Source of the DNA: Rhodobacteraceae bacterium Alg231-30
GTDB taxonomy: Bacteria > Pseudomonadota > Alphaproteobacteria > Rhodobacterales > Rhodobacteraceae
DNA length: 64,000 nt
Assembly: GCA_900143615.1 (NCBI GenBank)
Contig: FREU01000001.1
Coordinates: 70,941-134,940, forward strand
Reading direction: 5' to 3'
Both the position numbers and the translations under genes were made by a program. The notes beneath the pieces were generated by a model. That model was not told the DNA's origin. It did not search any database and worked only from the letters and a program-made list of their open reading frames with translations. Shown here one piece after another: positions 35,570 to 43,921 of the stretch. Positions within the stretch are counted from its first letter, which is position 1. Each line of letters begins with the position of its first letter.

Positions 35570-35756
35570 CGTTTTTCATAGCCGGCATCAAGTTCAGTGA
35601 TGGCTTGCCAGTAGTGGCAGGAAGGGGATTAAAGGTTGCCCAATTTTAATTGAAAACCTTAGAAACATTCCAAAAATTCAAGTGAGAAGGCAGTATTTCC
35701 TTGCGTTTTGACCTTTCCCGTATCGATAACGATGCATAACGCAACTATTTGCAGTA

Positions 35757-35766
35757 TTGGTCAACC
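35757..35766. promoter_or_regulatory. Candidate FCD-regulator site upstream of the alcohol dehydrogenase
   Basis: TTGGTCAACC at 35757-35766 matches the left half and centre of the TTGGT-N2-ACCAA dyad known for GntR/FCD regulators of the UxuR type, with a weaker right edge. It lies 15 bases before the start at 35781, overlapping the probable promoter. Two better copies lie by the regulator gene at 41117. Confidence 0.4.
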
Positions 35767-35780
35767 TTTAGGAGGCGGCG

Positions 35781-36953
35781 ATGGAGAGCAAAATTCTGAC
35801 GACAAAAACAGGCTCGCGTGCAATTGGGTCTGAGTTGCCGGAAACGATGCGCGCTTGGGTTCTGGGTGGGCCGGAGGAGCTCACGCTGATCGATAAGCCG
35901 ATGCCAACGCCTGGGCGCGCGGAAGTTCTGGTGCGTATAGATGCGGTGGCGATTTGTGCCACTGATCTTGAGATTCTGAGCTATGGAACACCGGCGCTGA
36001 TCGAAGGTGGTGCGCCGTTCAACAAGAACTTTACTCCGGGCCATGAATATATGGGCACTGTCGCCGCATTGGGGCCTGGTGTGGACGAGTTTGAAGTTGG
36101 TGACCGTGTGACGGTTGAAATTCACGCCGGATGTGGTCAGTGCAAACGCTGTCGGATGGGGATGTATACCTCGTGTCACAACTATGGTCTCAACTATGGT
36201 GACCGTGACAAGGGCCATCGCGCCAACGGGTTTACCACGGACGGTGGCTTTGCCGAATATGCGGTGAACAACATCAACACGATGATCCGCGTACCGGATG
36301 CAATGTCAGATGAAGAGGCCACGCTTGTCGTTACCGCAGGCACGTCGATGTATGGGCTGACCGAGCTCGGCGGGTTAGTCGCCGGTGAAAGCGTGGTTGT
36401 GATCGGGCCGGGGCCCATCGGGTTGTTGGCGGTTGCGGTGGCCAAGGCGCTGGGCGCGTCACCTGTGATCCTTGTGGGGACACGCGAAAGCCGCAACGAG
36501 ATTGGGCGCCAATTGGGCGCAGACCATGTCATCGACGCGCGCAGCGAGGACGTTGTCGCGCGTGTCAAAGAATTGACCGGCAAAGGTGCGGATTATGTGG
36601 TGGACTGCGCGGGTGTGGAAACCACCGTCAATCAGGCCGTTCACATGACCAACAGAGGCGGGCGCATTTGTCTGGCAGCCTTCCCAAAATCAGCGGTGTC
36701 TTTTGATCTGGGCGCATTGGCGGTGAACAACATCTATCTCTACGGCATACGCGGCGAAGGCAAATCAGCCACCCACCGCGCTATGGCCTTTATGGAGGCG
36801 GGCCGCTTTGATGCAAGCCTTGTGCATACGCACACCTTTGCGCTGGAAGATTTGCCCACAGCGCTCAAATACGCCCGCGAGCGGATTGATGACGCGATCA
36901 AGGTTGTGGTGTCCAATCAACCCGGAATTACCGGCGGGGCAAAAGAAAAATGA
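35781..36953 (+). CDS. Zinc-dependent alcohol dehydrogenase (MDR family)
   Basis: A 390-residue oxidoreductase. The structural zinc cluster CGQCKRCRMGMYTSC, catalytic-zinc region AICATDLEILSYG and GHEYMG, and the NAD-binding GPGPIGLLAVAVAKALGA are clear. An AGGAGG site precedes the ATG. The 4-base overlap with the next gene places it first in an operon with the DHDPS-family enzyme and a cupin. Substrate is probably a polyol or hydroxy acid, judged from the neighbours only. Confidence 0.9.
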   Translation: MESKILTTKTGSRAIGSELPETMRAWVLGGPEELTLIDKPMPTPGRAEVLVRIDAVAICATDLEILSYGTPALIEGGAPFNKNFTPGHEYMGTVAALGPGVDEFEVGDRVTVEIHAGCGQCKRCRMGMYTSCHNYGLNYGDRDKGHRANGFTTDGGFAEYAVNNINTMIRVPDAMSDEEATLVVTAGTSMYGLTELGGLVAGESVVVIGPGPIGLLAVAVAKALGASPVILVGTRESRNEIGRQLGADHVIDARSEDVVARVKELTGKGADYVVDCAGVETTVNQAVHMTNRGGRICLAAFPKSAVSFDLGALAVNNIYLYGIRGEGKSATHRAMAFMEAGRFDASLVHTHTFALEDLPTALKYARERIDDAIKVVVSNQPGITGGAKEK

Positions 36954-37885
36954 CGAAAAAGGAATCTCAGATGACCAAGGCTAGACGCGGTATATATGCC
37001 GCCGCTGTGACCCCGTTTAATGAAGATGGCAGCGTCAATCGCGCAAAGCTCGTGGGCTATTGCCAGCACCTGCTTGGGGCGGGGGGCTGTGATGGCGTCG
37101 CACCGGTTGGCACCACTGGGGAAGGCACATCGATTGGCATGAAAGACCGCCTTGCTTTACCTGCGGAGTTTGCCGAGGCGGGGATCGAACGTGATCGGGT
37201 CATTTTTGGAACAGGGGCGCCATCGCTGTCTGATAGCGTGGCTTTGACACGCGCGGCCTGTGATGCGGGCTATGTAAACGCGCTGGTGCTGCCGCCGTAC
37301 TATTACAAGACTCCATCCGATGACGGAATCTTTGCGTTTTACGCCACCCTGATCGAGCGGATTGGGCGCGATGACCTTCGGGTGTATCTCTACCACTTTC
37401 CGCAGATGTCTCAGGTGCCGTTTTCTGTCGATGTGGTCCTGCGCCTGCGCGCGGAATTTGGCGAGGTTATCGCGGGGTTGAAGGACAGCAGCGGAGATTT
37501 CGAGCAATCGCGCGCGTTTGTTGAAGCCACCGGAGGGGTTGCAGAGGATTTCGACATTTACCCCTCTTCCGAAGCCTTCCTGTGGGATGGTCTGTCGATC
37601 GGCACAGCCGGCATCATTTCGGGATCTACAAATATATTTGCACCAAAAGTTCAGGCAGCACGCCATGCGCCGGACGGCCCCGAGCGTGTCGTCGCCATGG
37701 AAATTGTGAAAAAGGCGCGCGCGACGGCCACGAAATATCCGTTGATGGCGGCGATGAAGACCGCCGAAGCATGGCGTAGTGGCGATGAGAGTTGGCTGCG
37801 TATGACGCCGCCGCTCTTGCCACTATCGCCCACCCAAAAATCCGAGCTTAAGGCAGATCTCGCGCTGCTGAACGGCGGAAATTAA
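36950..37885 (+). CDS. Dihydrodipicolinate-synthase-family aldolase
   Basis: A 311-residue class I aldolase of the DHDPS/NanA family. The motif GTTGEG (near residue 46) and the Schiff-base lysine in VIAGLKDSSGDF (near 170) are present, with YLYHFPQMSQVPF supplying the general acid Tyr. Either ATG 36950 (overlap with the ADH stop) or ATG 36971 may be used. Possible roles include keto-deoxy sugar acid aldolase or dehydratase. The exact substrate is not readable from sequence. Confidence 0.88.
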   Translation: MTKKESQMTKARRGIYAAAVTPFNEDGSVNRAKLVGYCQHLLGAGGCDGVAPVGTTGEGTSIGMKDRLALPAEFAEAGIERDRVIFGTGAPSLSDSVALTRAACDAGYVNALVLPPYYYKTPSDDGIFAFYATLIERIGRDDLRVYLYHFPQMSQVPFSVDVVLRLRAEFGEVIAGLKDSSGDFEQSRAFVEATGGVAEDFDIYPSSEAFLWDGLSIGTAGIISGSTNIFAPKVQAARHAPDGPERVVAMEIVKKARATATKYPLMAAMKTAEAWRSGDESWLRMTPPLLPLSPTQKSELKADLALLNGGN

Positions 37886-37897
37886 AGGAAGAAGCTT

Positions 37898-38350
37898 ATG
37901 ACAACGAATGAGACACGTGGCCCTGATCATGTTGTGATCAACTCCGATCCTGCTGCGTTTGAGCACTGGCCAGAAGGGCTCCATGCCGAGATGCTTGGGG
38001 ATTTGAACAATGGCTGTGTCGGATCGGTTCTGGTGTCTGAAACCGACACGATGCGCATTTGGCATTTGCGGATCGCGCCCGGCAAACGCTGTCGTTTTCA
38101 CCGTCACGTAAACCGCTATTTTTGGACGGCTTTGGTTGCAGGCAAGGCGCGGGGGTATTTCTCATCCGGGGAAATTCGGGATGTGGAACACTATCAGGGT
38201 GAGACCAAGCATTTTGACTATGGGTCTGGCGATCACATGGTGCACTCGGTTGAAAACATTGGTGATACAGAGCTGATCTTTACCACGGTTGAATTCATTG
38301 ATGGTGCGAACACGCCGCTAGACGTGCCGGACTCGGTGCGGTTGGCGTAA
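37898..38350 (+). CDS. Cupin-domain protein
   Basis: A 150-residue protein with one cupin barrel: the first motif region reads GKRCRFHRHVNRYFWTALVA with two His, and the second ends GDHMVHSVENIGDTEL. It follows the aldolase by 12 bases, so it is probably co-expressed. Function in the pathway (isomerase or dioxygenase-like) is unknown. Confidence 0.75.
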   Translation: MTTNETRGPDHVVINSDPAAFEHWPEGLHAEMLGDLNNGCVGSVLVSETDTMRIWHLRIAPGKRCRFHRHVNRYFWTALVAGKARGYFSSGEIRDVEHYQGETKHFDYGSGDHMVHSVENIGDTELIFTTVEFIDGANTPLDVPDSVRLA

Positions 38351-38368
38351 CGGCCTCAAAATCAAAGC

Positions 38369-38403
38369 CCGTCCCGAAGGAATGTCAGTTTTCTTCGGGG
38401 CGG
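38369..38403. terminator. Convergent-gene hairpin
   Basis: CCGTCCCGAAG (38369-38379) pairs with CTTCGGGGCGG (38393-38403), 11 pairs with one G-T. It lies between the cupin stop and the oxidoreductase end and may terminate both directions, though no T tract is clear. Confidence 0.4.
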
Positions 38404-39242
38404 CACCGCGCAATTGGAAGCAAGATCGCGGAATTGTCCAAATCCCCTTCGCCTTGCTGAAGCGCATCCTGCATCATCGCAAGATAGGTCTGTGCAAAGG
38501 GCAACCCCTGTCCTGCGGCGGTAGCCCCGTCGCGGATCAGGGTGAAATCCTTGGCAGATTGGCGAATGCGGCCTTGCGGATGAAAATCACGTTGCGCCAT
38601 CAACTCCCCCTTGGAGTCCATGACAGCAGAATGTGCTGCAGAGGCGCGCGCCATTTGCAGAAAATCATCAGGAGCAAGGCCCAAGGCTTCGGCAAACACA
38701 AAGCCCTCGGCCAATGCGGCACGATTCAGGCCAAGCACAAGATTGATCGCCAGCTTAGCGCGATTGCCGTTGCCGATGGCACCAACGTGCAAATATTGAC
38801 GCGACAGGCGCTTAAAGATTGGATCAAGTTGGTCCATCGGACCCGGGTCTCCGGCCACGAGCAGCAGCACATCGCCTTTGGCCAAGGCGCCGCTGGTGCC
38901 TGAAATCGGCGCTTCGATCAGGGTGATGCCCTTTTCCGAGGCTTTCTGCGCCAAGCCGGACATGCGTTCCGGGTCGCAGGTGCTGACGGACACCAGAATG
39001 CAATTGGTTTTGGGCGCGTCGTGGATAAGCTGTGACAATTGGTCTGTGTCAAACACACAGGAAAACACAATCTCGCTGTCCCAGACCGCCTGCGGCTCAC
39101 ATGGGGCGCCACCCACATCGGCAAACTGGGTGCACCGCTCTGGATCTGGGTCATGGCCGATCACCTCGTGACCGTTAGCGATTAATCGGCACGCAATTGC
39201 ATTGCCGATTAATCCAAGTCCGAAGAGGCCGATCCGGCTCAC
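38385..39242 (-). CDS. NAD(P)-dependent 3-hydroxyisobutyrate-dehydrogenase-like oxidoreductase
   Basis: A 285-residue beta-hydroxyacid dehydrogenase. Rossmann motif GLFGLGLIGNAIACRLIANG, substrate loop ISGTSGALAKGDVLLLVAG and the catalytic Lys in NRAKLAINLVLG. The family includes tartronate semialdehyde reductase and 3-hydroxyisobutyrate dehydrogenase. It overlaps the upstream Gfo/Idh gene by 4 bases, so the two form a minus-strand operon. Substrate inferred only as a beta-hydroxy acid. Confidence 0.85.
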   Translation of the reverse strand: MSRIGLFGLGLIGNAIACRLIANGHEVIGHDPDPERCTQFADVGGAPCEPQAVWDSEIVFSCVFDTDQLSQLIHDAPKTNCILVSVSTCDPERMSGLAQKASEKGITLIEAPISGTSGALAKGDVLLLVAGDPGPMDQLDPIFKRLSRQYLHVGAIGNGNRAKLAINLVLGLNRAALAEGFVFAEALGLAPDDFLQMARASAAHSAVMDSKGELMAQRDFHPQGRIRQSAKDFTLIRDGATAAGQGLPFAQTYLAMMQDALQQGEGDLDNSAILLPIARCRPEEN

Positions 39243-40324
39243 GAGGTTTCTTTGTTTTTAGCGTCGATCATGTCTGCCAGTTTGGCCATTGTGCTATTTG
39301 ACATTGGCAAATCCACCGGCTCGCCGATTTCAGCGGACACGTCTGCGGCAAGGTAGCTTTCCATCACCATGCGGGCATGTTCGGCCGACACCAGCGGATC
39401 GCGATCCAACAGGACGGATTCAAGGAAGTGCAGGGTTTCTGGCCCCATTTGGCCCGCATACATATGATCAACATGCTCGCCGGGCATGGTCGACATCGGA
39501 TATTGCGTGCCGCCTTCAACGGTATTGAGCCAATTGTCGCGTGAGGTATCATCCAACACCAGAGAGCCTTCGGTGCCAGTGATTTCGATCCATGTGGCAC
39601 AGTAGTTCGGATAACTGGGGGGCAGGTTCCACCCGCCGCCAATGACAACCAAGGTGCCATTGTCCATATTCACGGTGTTCCACATGCAGTCATAAGAGCC
39701 ATTGAGCTCTTTCATGAAGCCATAGGAGCCTTGGGAGTAAACTTTGGTCGGTTTGGCATCCAGAAGCCAATAGACAAAGTCCAAATCATGGGTGGATTCC
39801 ATCGCAGCAGGCGACAGTTTCACACGACCCGCAATGCGTGAGCCAAGGCTGCGCGACAAGTGGCGGCTGACCATGACGTTCACGATCTTGCCCAGCTTGC
39901 CTTCGGCAATCGCCTTCTTGGCCCATGCGATTTTTGGATTAAACCGCTGTGAATACCCGATGGTGAATTTCACACCTTTGTCGTTGGCGATGGCGATCAG
40001 ATCGTCGGCTTCGCCCAATTCCATGGCGATCGGTTTTTCCAGAAGCACATGTTTGCCAGCCTTCAAACAGTCGCGTGCGATGGGGTAATGGGTTGGCTCG
40101 GGCGTGGTTGAGATATAGACAACTTCGATTGCGGGGTTGCGCACGATGTCCTGATAATCATCGGTCGCGGTGGCTGGGTTGCACAGGTCCTTCATCTCTT
40201 GCAGACGCTCGGGGCGAATTTCGCAAATATGAAGCTTGTCTACGAGCGCTGACTTCGCCAGAGATTCCGCACGCATTCCACCACACCAGCCAGTGCCGAT
40301 TACGGCCACTTCAACCTGTCTCAT
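39239..40324 (-). CDS. Gfo/Idh/MocA family oxidoreductase
   Basis: A 361-residue protein from ATG 40324, which has GGGAG upstream; an in-frame ATG 12 bases earlier is an alternative. The N-terminal Rossmann motif VAVIGTGWCGGMRAESL, the EKPIAMEL segment with the conserved Lys and the DFVYWLLDAKP substrate strand identify a sugar or inositol dehydrogenase-type enzyme. It is upstream in the operon of the HIBADH-like gene. Confidence 0.88.
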   Translation of the reverse strand: MRQVEVAVIGTGWCGGMRAESLAKSALVDKLHICEIRPERLQEMKDLCNPATATDDYQDIVRNPAIEVVYISTTPEPTHYPIARDCLKAGKHVLLEKPIAMELGEADDLIAIANDKGVKFTIGYSQRFNPKIAWAKKAIAEGKLGKIVNVMVSRHLSRSLGSRIAGRVKLSPAAMESTHDLDFVYWLLDAKPTKVYSQGSYGFMKELNGSYDCMWNTVNMDNGTLVVIGGGWNLPPSYPNYCATWIEITGTEGSLVLDDTSRDNWLNTVEGGTQYPMSTMPGEHVDHMYAGQMGPETLHFLESVLLDRDPLVSAEHARMVMESYLAADVSAEIGEPVDLPMSNSTMAKLADMIDAKNKETS

Positions 40325-40427
40325 ATTTGCTCCCATCGAGTATTATGTGTCGTTCAGTTTTACGAATACCGGGCTGCTCAAACAAATTAGCTTTGCTGAT
40401 ACGTGCTATGCGATCTTTTGAACCTGT

Positions 40428-41117
40428 CTAAAGCGGCGACGATGCGGCCCCCATCATCGACAAAGTGCTTTTGAGGTGCGCCTGCATTGCGGCCTCGGCT
40501 GCTGCGCCATCGCGCTGTTCCAGTGCATTCAGGATTGCGTCGTGTTCATCAAAAGAGTGATAGCTTGCCTCTGGTCCGCCGTCAGATGTGTTCAGCCGTC
40601 GCCAAACAACGGTCAAACGCACCCCATTCAAGATTTTGTGCAGCGCCAACAGCAGCGAATTGCCGGAGGCGGCGGCAATGGCTTCGTGAAATTCGCTATC
40701 GAGTACCTCATAGGCACCCCAGCTCGGAGCGGCGCGCATCGCACTGGCCAATTGGCGCATTTTGCGCAATTGCATCGGGGTGCCATGCAATGCAGTCAGT
40801 TTGGCAAGTTCAGGCTCAAGCGCCAAGCGCGCCTGCATTGCCTCAACCGGGCCTGTGCTTTCCGCCAAAGCCGAAATCGTGCGCTCAATTGCGTCATGGC
40901 CGTTTACCGGACGAGGGGCCTTGGACAAGAAAGTTCCGCGCCCCACATGGCGCTCTAAAACGCCTTCCGCCTCCAGGACCAAATTTGCTTTGCGCAGTTC
41001 CGCACGGCTGACCCCTAGCGTTTCACAAAGAGCACGCTCAGGTGGCAATCGTTCCCCTTTGACCAAGCCGGATTCAGCAATCCAGTTGCGCATTCTTATG
41101 AGAACTTTGTCTTTCAT
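40428..41117 (-). CDS. GntR family FCD-domain transcriptional regulator
   Basis: A 229-residue regulator. Residues about 1-70 hold a winged helix (GLVKGERLPPERALCETLGV, LEAEGVLERHVGRGTFL), and about 85-225 is the all-helical FCD ligand domain (EFHEAIAAASGNSLL). UxuR, ExuR and PdhR are of this kind and respond to sugar acids or carboxylates. Two palindromes of the TGGT-N2-ACCA type flank its start and a weaker copy precedes the ADH operon, so it probably autoregulates and controls this cluster. Confidence 0.88.
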   Translation of the reverse strand: MKDKVLIRMRNWIAESGLVKGERLPPERALCETLGVSRAELRKANLVLEAEGVLERHVGRGTFLSKAPRPVNGHDAIERTISALAESTGPVEAMQARLALEPELAKLTALHGTPMQLRKMRQLASAMRAAPSWGAYEVLDSEFHEAIAAASGNSLLLALHKILNGVRLTVVWRRLNTSDGGPEASYHSFDEHDAILNALEQRDGAAAEAAMQAHLKSTLSMMGAASSPL

Positions 41118-41128
41118 TGGTTCACCAA
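41117..41128. promoter_or_regulatory. Candidate operator TTGGTTCACCAA at the regulator start
   Basis: A perfect dyad, TTGGT-TC-ACCAA, begins at the initiator ATG of the FCD regulator, as expected for autorepression. The half-sites match those of known UxuR/ExuR-type operators (TTGGTATACCAA). Confidence 0.5.
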
Positions 41129-41149
41129 GTTACGGATGTTGATGCATAA

Positions 41150-41168
41150 AAGCATGTTGAAAATGCTT
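41150..41168. promoter_or_regulatory. Dyad AAGCAT-N7-ATGCTT upstream of the regulator
   Basis: AAGCAT (41150-41155) and ATGCTT (41163-41168) form a perfect inverted repeat in the promoter region of the FCD regulator. It is AT-rich and unrelated to the TGGT-type dyads. Its binder is unknown. Confidence 0.35.
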
Positions 41169-41233
41169 CTATTTCAAATGCAATACCATTAACTTGGTTG
41201 TGAATCTACAGCGCAAGTGTGACGGACGTAATA

Positions 41234-41243
41234 TGGTCAACCA
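41234..41243. promoter_or_regulatory. Candidate operator TGGTCAACCA
   Basis: A second TGGT-N2-ACCA dyad lies 117 bases upstream of the regulator start, between the cupin end and the regulator. With the site at 41117 it could allow looped autoregulation. About one such 8-fixed-base match is expected by chance in 64 kb, so two within 130 bases is suggestive, not proof. Confidence 0.45.
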
Positions 41244-41283
41244 AATCAAAAATCTGCCGCAATATTTGGTATCGGCGGTGGCG

Positions 41284-41721
41284 TCACACCTGATCGCGCG
41301 TGGACATATGCGCCACAGTTTCTCCTGTTTCGACAAAAGTGCGGGTGACATCGCGGGCGCCGTATATCCACAAAATCGTCAAAGGCCCGTCGCCGATATT
41401 GCGGAAGTAATGTGGTACATCTGCGGGAACAAAGCTGGTGTCCATCGGTCCGAGATGGGACATTTCATCCCCAACCATGGCCTCGGCCTGACCAGACAAA
41501 ATCGTGACCTGTTCCGCACAATTGTGGGTATGCAGCGGCGCAGCGCTGCCTTTGGGAAAAACGGTTGTTCCGGTCGTGAATGGCACAGCCGGACCAGACT
41601 CGCGGCCTACCATCAGCCGGGTTTCGACAAGGTCGCCGCGCGCGAACGGGGTGATCTCGGCGTATCGCACGATCACGCCTTGCGAATTGTCTTGCACGTC
41701 TTTGGGCGTTTGCGACGTCAT
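41284..41721 (-). CDS. Cupin-domain protein
   Basis: A 145-residue protein from ATG 41721, which follows AAAGGA. The barrel motif PLHTHNCAEQVTILSGQAEAMVGD holds the His/Glu metal ligands and the second motif is ADVPHYFRNIGDGPL. It lies between the FCD regulator and the divergent Ldh-family gene, only 32 bases from the latter's start, so both must share a very short divergent promoter region or depend on upstream transcripts. Confidence 0.75.
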   Translation of the reverse strand: MTSQTPKDVQDNSQGVIVRYAEITPFARGDLVETRLMVGRESGPAVPFTTGTTVFPKGSAAPLHTHNCAEQVTILSGQAEAMVGDEMSHLGPMDTSFVPADVPHYFRNIGDGPLTILWIYGARDVTRTFVETGETVAHMSTRDQV

Positions 41722-41753
41722 TTTATATCCTTTCATCTTTCTGGAAATTTCTC

Positions 41754-42800
41754 ATGACCAACACTGTTGACCATACCGAATTGTGTGCCTTTATCGCTCG
41801 ATGTCTTGAGGCGTGCGGGATGCCTGCACAGGACGCGCACAGAGTGGGCGCGTTGATGGCGCAGGCGGATGTGATGGGCCAAGACGGGCACGGCGTGTTT
41901 CGCCTGCCGATGTATATAAAGCGCATTCGTGCGGGCGGTATGAACATGACCCCGCAGTTTAAGCGTCTGAATGAGAGACCCGCGACGGCGCTTATTGATG
42001 GCGACAACGGCATGGGGCATTTGGTGATGCATCACGCCACCGAATTGGCCATGCAAAAGGCGCGCACCACAGGTGTTGCATGGGTGGGCGCGCGCCATTC
42101 TAACCATGCGGGACCAGCGTCGCTGTATGCGATGATGCCCGCGCAGGAAAACATGATTGGTCTGTATCTGGCGGTTGGGAGCGCCAATCACATGCCGCCA
42201 TGGGGCGGAACCGATATGTTGCTGTCGACCAATCCGATTTCGGTGGCATTGCCATCGGGCCAGAACCCTCCGATTGTTTTGGACATGGCCACCACAGTGG
42301 CCGCCTATGGCAAGGTCAAAACCGCCGCACAAAGGGGCGAGACGATGCCCGAGGGGTGGATGATTGACCGCGAGGGCAATCCGCTGACCGATCCGGCGCG
42401 TTCGGCGGAAGGATTCTTGCTGCCAATTGGCGGCCCCAAAGGATACGGGTTGTCGCTGATTTTTGGGATTTTGGCGGGTGTTCTGAACGGGGCGGCCTTT
42501 GGTCGTGACGTGGTTGATTTTAATGCCGATTCCACCAGTGTAACCAATACGGGCCATGTCATATTGGCGCTGGATATTGCGGCCTTCGCCGATCCTGCGC
42601 AGTTTCGAGCAGATATCGATGATGTTTGGGCGCAAATGAAGTCGTCTGACAAGATGCCCGGCGTTGAAGATATCCGCCTGCCTGGCGAGCGCCTTGATCG
42701 GGTTTCCAAAGAACGGACAGCGAATGGCATTCCGGTCCCAGCACCGCTGCGCGAGACCTTGAGTGCGCTGGCCGCTGACTTGGGCGTTACGCCGCTCTAG
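41754..42800 (+). CDS. Ldh family (malate/L-lactate dehydrogenase-type) oxidoreductase
   Basis: A 348-residue protein of the non-Rossmann Ldh_2 family (malate, L-sulfolactate, ureidoglycolate, 2,3-diketogulonate reductases). Motifs: DVMGQDGHGVFRLPMYIKRI near residue 40, DNGMGHLVM, VGARHSNHAGPASLYAM near 115 and STNPISVALPSGQNPPIVLD near 160. These hold the conserved catalytic His and NAD contacts. The neighbours point to a hydroxy/keto acid substrate. A long minus-strand open frame lies opposite but is a shadow. Confidence 0.88.
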   Translation: MTNTVDHTELCAFIARCLEACGMPAQDAHRVGALMAQADVMGQDGHGVFRLPMYIKRIRAGGMNMTPQFKRLNERPATALIDGDNGMGHLVMHHATELAMQKARTTGVAWVGARHSNHAGPASLYAMMPAQENMIGLYLAVGSANHMPPWGGTDMLLSTNPISVALPSGQNPPIVLDMATTVAAYGKVKTAAQRGETMPEGWMIDREGNPLTDPARSAEGFLLPIGGPKGYGLSLIFGILAGVLNGAAFGRDVVDFNADSTSVTNTGHVILALDIAAFADPAQFRADIDDVWAQMKSSDKMPGVEDIRLPGERLDRVSKERTANGIPVPAPLRETLSALAADLGVTPL

Positions 42801-42814
42801 GAAATCCAAACCGT

Positions 42815-42845
42815 CAAAAAAGCGCCGGACAGGGTGTCCGGCGCT
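42815..42845 (-). terminator. Strong intrinsic terminator of the tct operon
   Basis: AGCGCCGGACA (42821-42831) and TGTCCGGCGCT (42835-42845) form a perfect 11-base stem with a GGG loop. On the minus strand it is followed by a run of T (42815-42820 complement). It lies 42 bases after the tctC stop and also sits just past the Ldh-family stop on the other strand. Confidence 0.85.
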
Positions 42846-42886
42846 ACCTATTTGTACACCGCAATATGAGAATTGCGGAGCAGTCA

Positions 42887-43858
42887 TTACTGCGATGTCA
42901 GAGCGTCAACCAAGTCTTTGTACGCAACACTTTGCTCTTTGCGCATGGCGTCGTAGTCGTCACCGGTGATGATGTCGATGTTCTCGCCCAAGCGACCCAT
43001 CATCCGGTTGAACGTCTTATCGCCACCCAGTTCGTTGAATGCTGCTGCCAGTGTTTCAAGAACGTCAGCCGGGGTATCGGCCGGCGCCAAAACAACGCGG
43101 TGCATAAAGCCCACATCACCCTCTACGCCAACTTCGGCGAAGGTTGGAACGTCGTCATAGATCCGCTCGGCACCGGCGGTCGCGAGAATGCGCACTTTGC
43201 CGGCTTCAACGTGACTTGCCAGCGAAGACGGGAAGCCCATGGTCACATCCGCATCACCGCTCAGCAAGGCTTGCAGAGCGGGTCCGCCACCCTGATAGGG
43301 CACCAAGTTCCATGACATATCCAAGGCTTTCATCATTTGGGCTGCAGGAACAAACAGAGCGCCCCAGTTGCCGGAGTGCGCCATCTGAACACCACCGGGG
43401 TTTTCTTTGGACGCGGCCACAAGATCAGCAAATGTTTCATATGGGCTGTCAGCACGAACGGTCACAGCGATCGGTGCATAGTTCACACGCGCGACCGTCA
43501 CGAAGTCCTCGAGTGGCTCATAGGGCAGGTTTTCAACATGCTGTTGTAGCTGGTCAATGTAGTTGTGCGTAAACAAGAGCGTGTAGCCATCCGCCGGTGT
43601 ATTGGCGACTTCCTGTGTGCCTTTTTGACCGCCGGCACCCGGAGTCAGGCGCACAATCATGGCTTGGTTGAGATATGTCGGAATGATCGAGGTGATCACA
43701 CGCGCGTTCAGATCGTGCGAGCCACCAGCGCCAAGCGGAATGACCATTGTGATCGGCTTTTCGGGATATTCGGCCTGTGCGGCAGTCATGGTGCCCGCCA
43801 AAGCGGCCCCCGAGACGGCCAAAGCGGCCATTGATTTCTTTGCAAAGCTTTTTAGCAT
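42887..43858 (-). CDS. tctC: Tripartite tricarboxylate transporter binding protein (TctC/Bug)
   Basis: A 323-residue periplasmic protein, signal peptide ending MTAAQAEYPEKP. The Bug-family mature start YPEKPITMVIPLGAGGSHDL and VRLTPGAGGQKGTQEVANTP are typical. It captures carboxylates for the TctAB permease encoded upstream on the same strand. Bug proteins bind diverse acids, so the ligand is not certain. The hairpin at 43890 separates it from tctA, consistent with higher expression of the binding protein. Confidence 0.9.
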   Translation of the reverse strand: MLKSFAKKSMAALAVSGAALAGTMTAAQAEYPEKPITMVIPLGAGGSHDLNARVITSIIPTYLNQAMIVRLTPGAGGQKGTQEVANTPADGYTLLFTHNYIDQLQQHVENLPYEPLEDFVTVARVNYAPIAVTVRADSPYETFADLVAASKENPGGVQMAHSGNWGALFVPAAQMMKALDMSWNLVPYQGGGPALQALLSGDADVTMGFPSSLASHVEAGKVRILATAGAERIYDDVPTFAEVGVEGDVGFMHRVVLAPADTPADVLETLAAAFNELGGDKTFNRMMGRLGENIDIITGDDYDAMRKEQSVAYKDLVDALTSQ

Positions 43859-43889
43859 TTTCTTCTCTCCCTTAGTTGGTTGGTAGTGA

Positions 43890-43911
43890 CGCGGCGCCTC
43901 CCTGCGCCGCG
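43890..43911 (-). promoter_or_regulatory. Intercistronic hairpin between tctA and tctC
   Basis: CGCGGCGC and GCGCCGCG form a perfect 8-base stem around CTCCCT in the 63-base gap between tctA and tctC. There is no T tract. It is likely an RNA-stability or processing element. Confidence 0.5.
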
Positions 43912-43921
43912 GTGATTAATT

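Noticed and set aside
41733-42887. 384-codon open frame on the minus strand opposite the Ldh-family gene
   Set aside because: It is a shadow of the Ldh-family gene; its peptide is rich in Arg and His with no family pattern, and it has no ribosome site.
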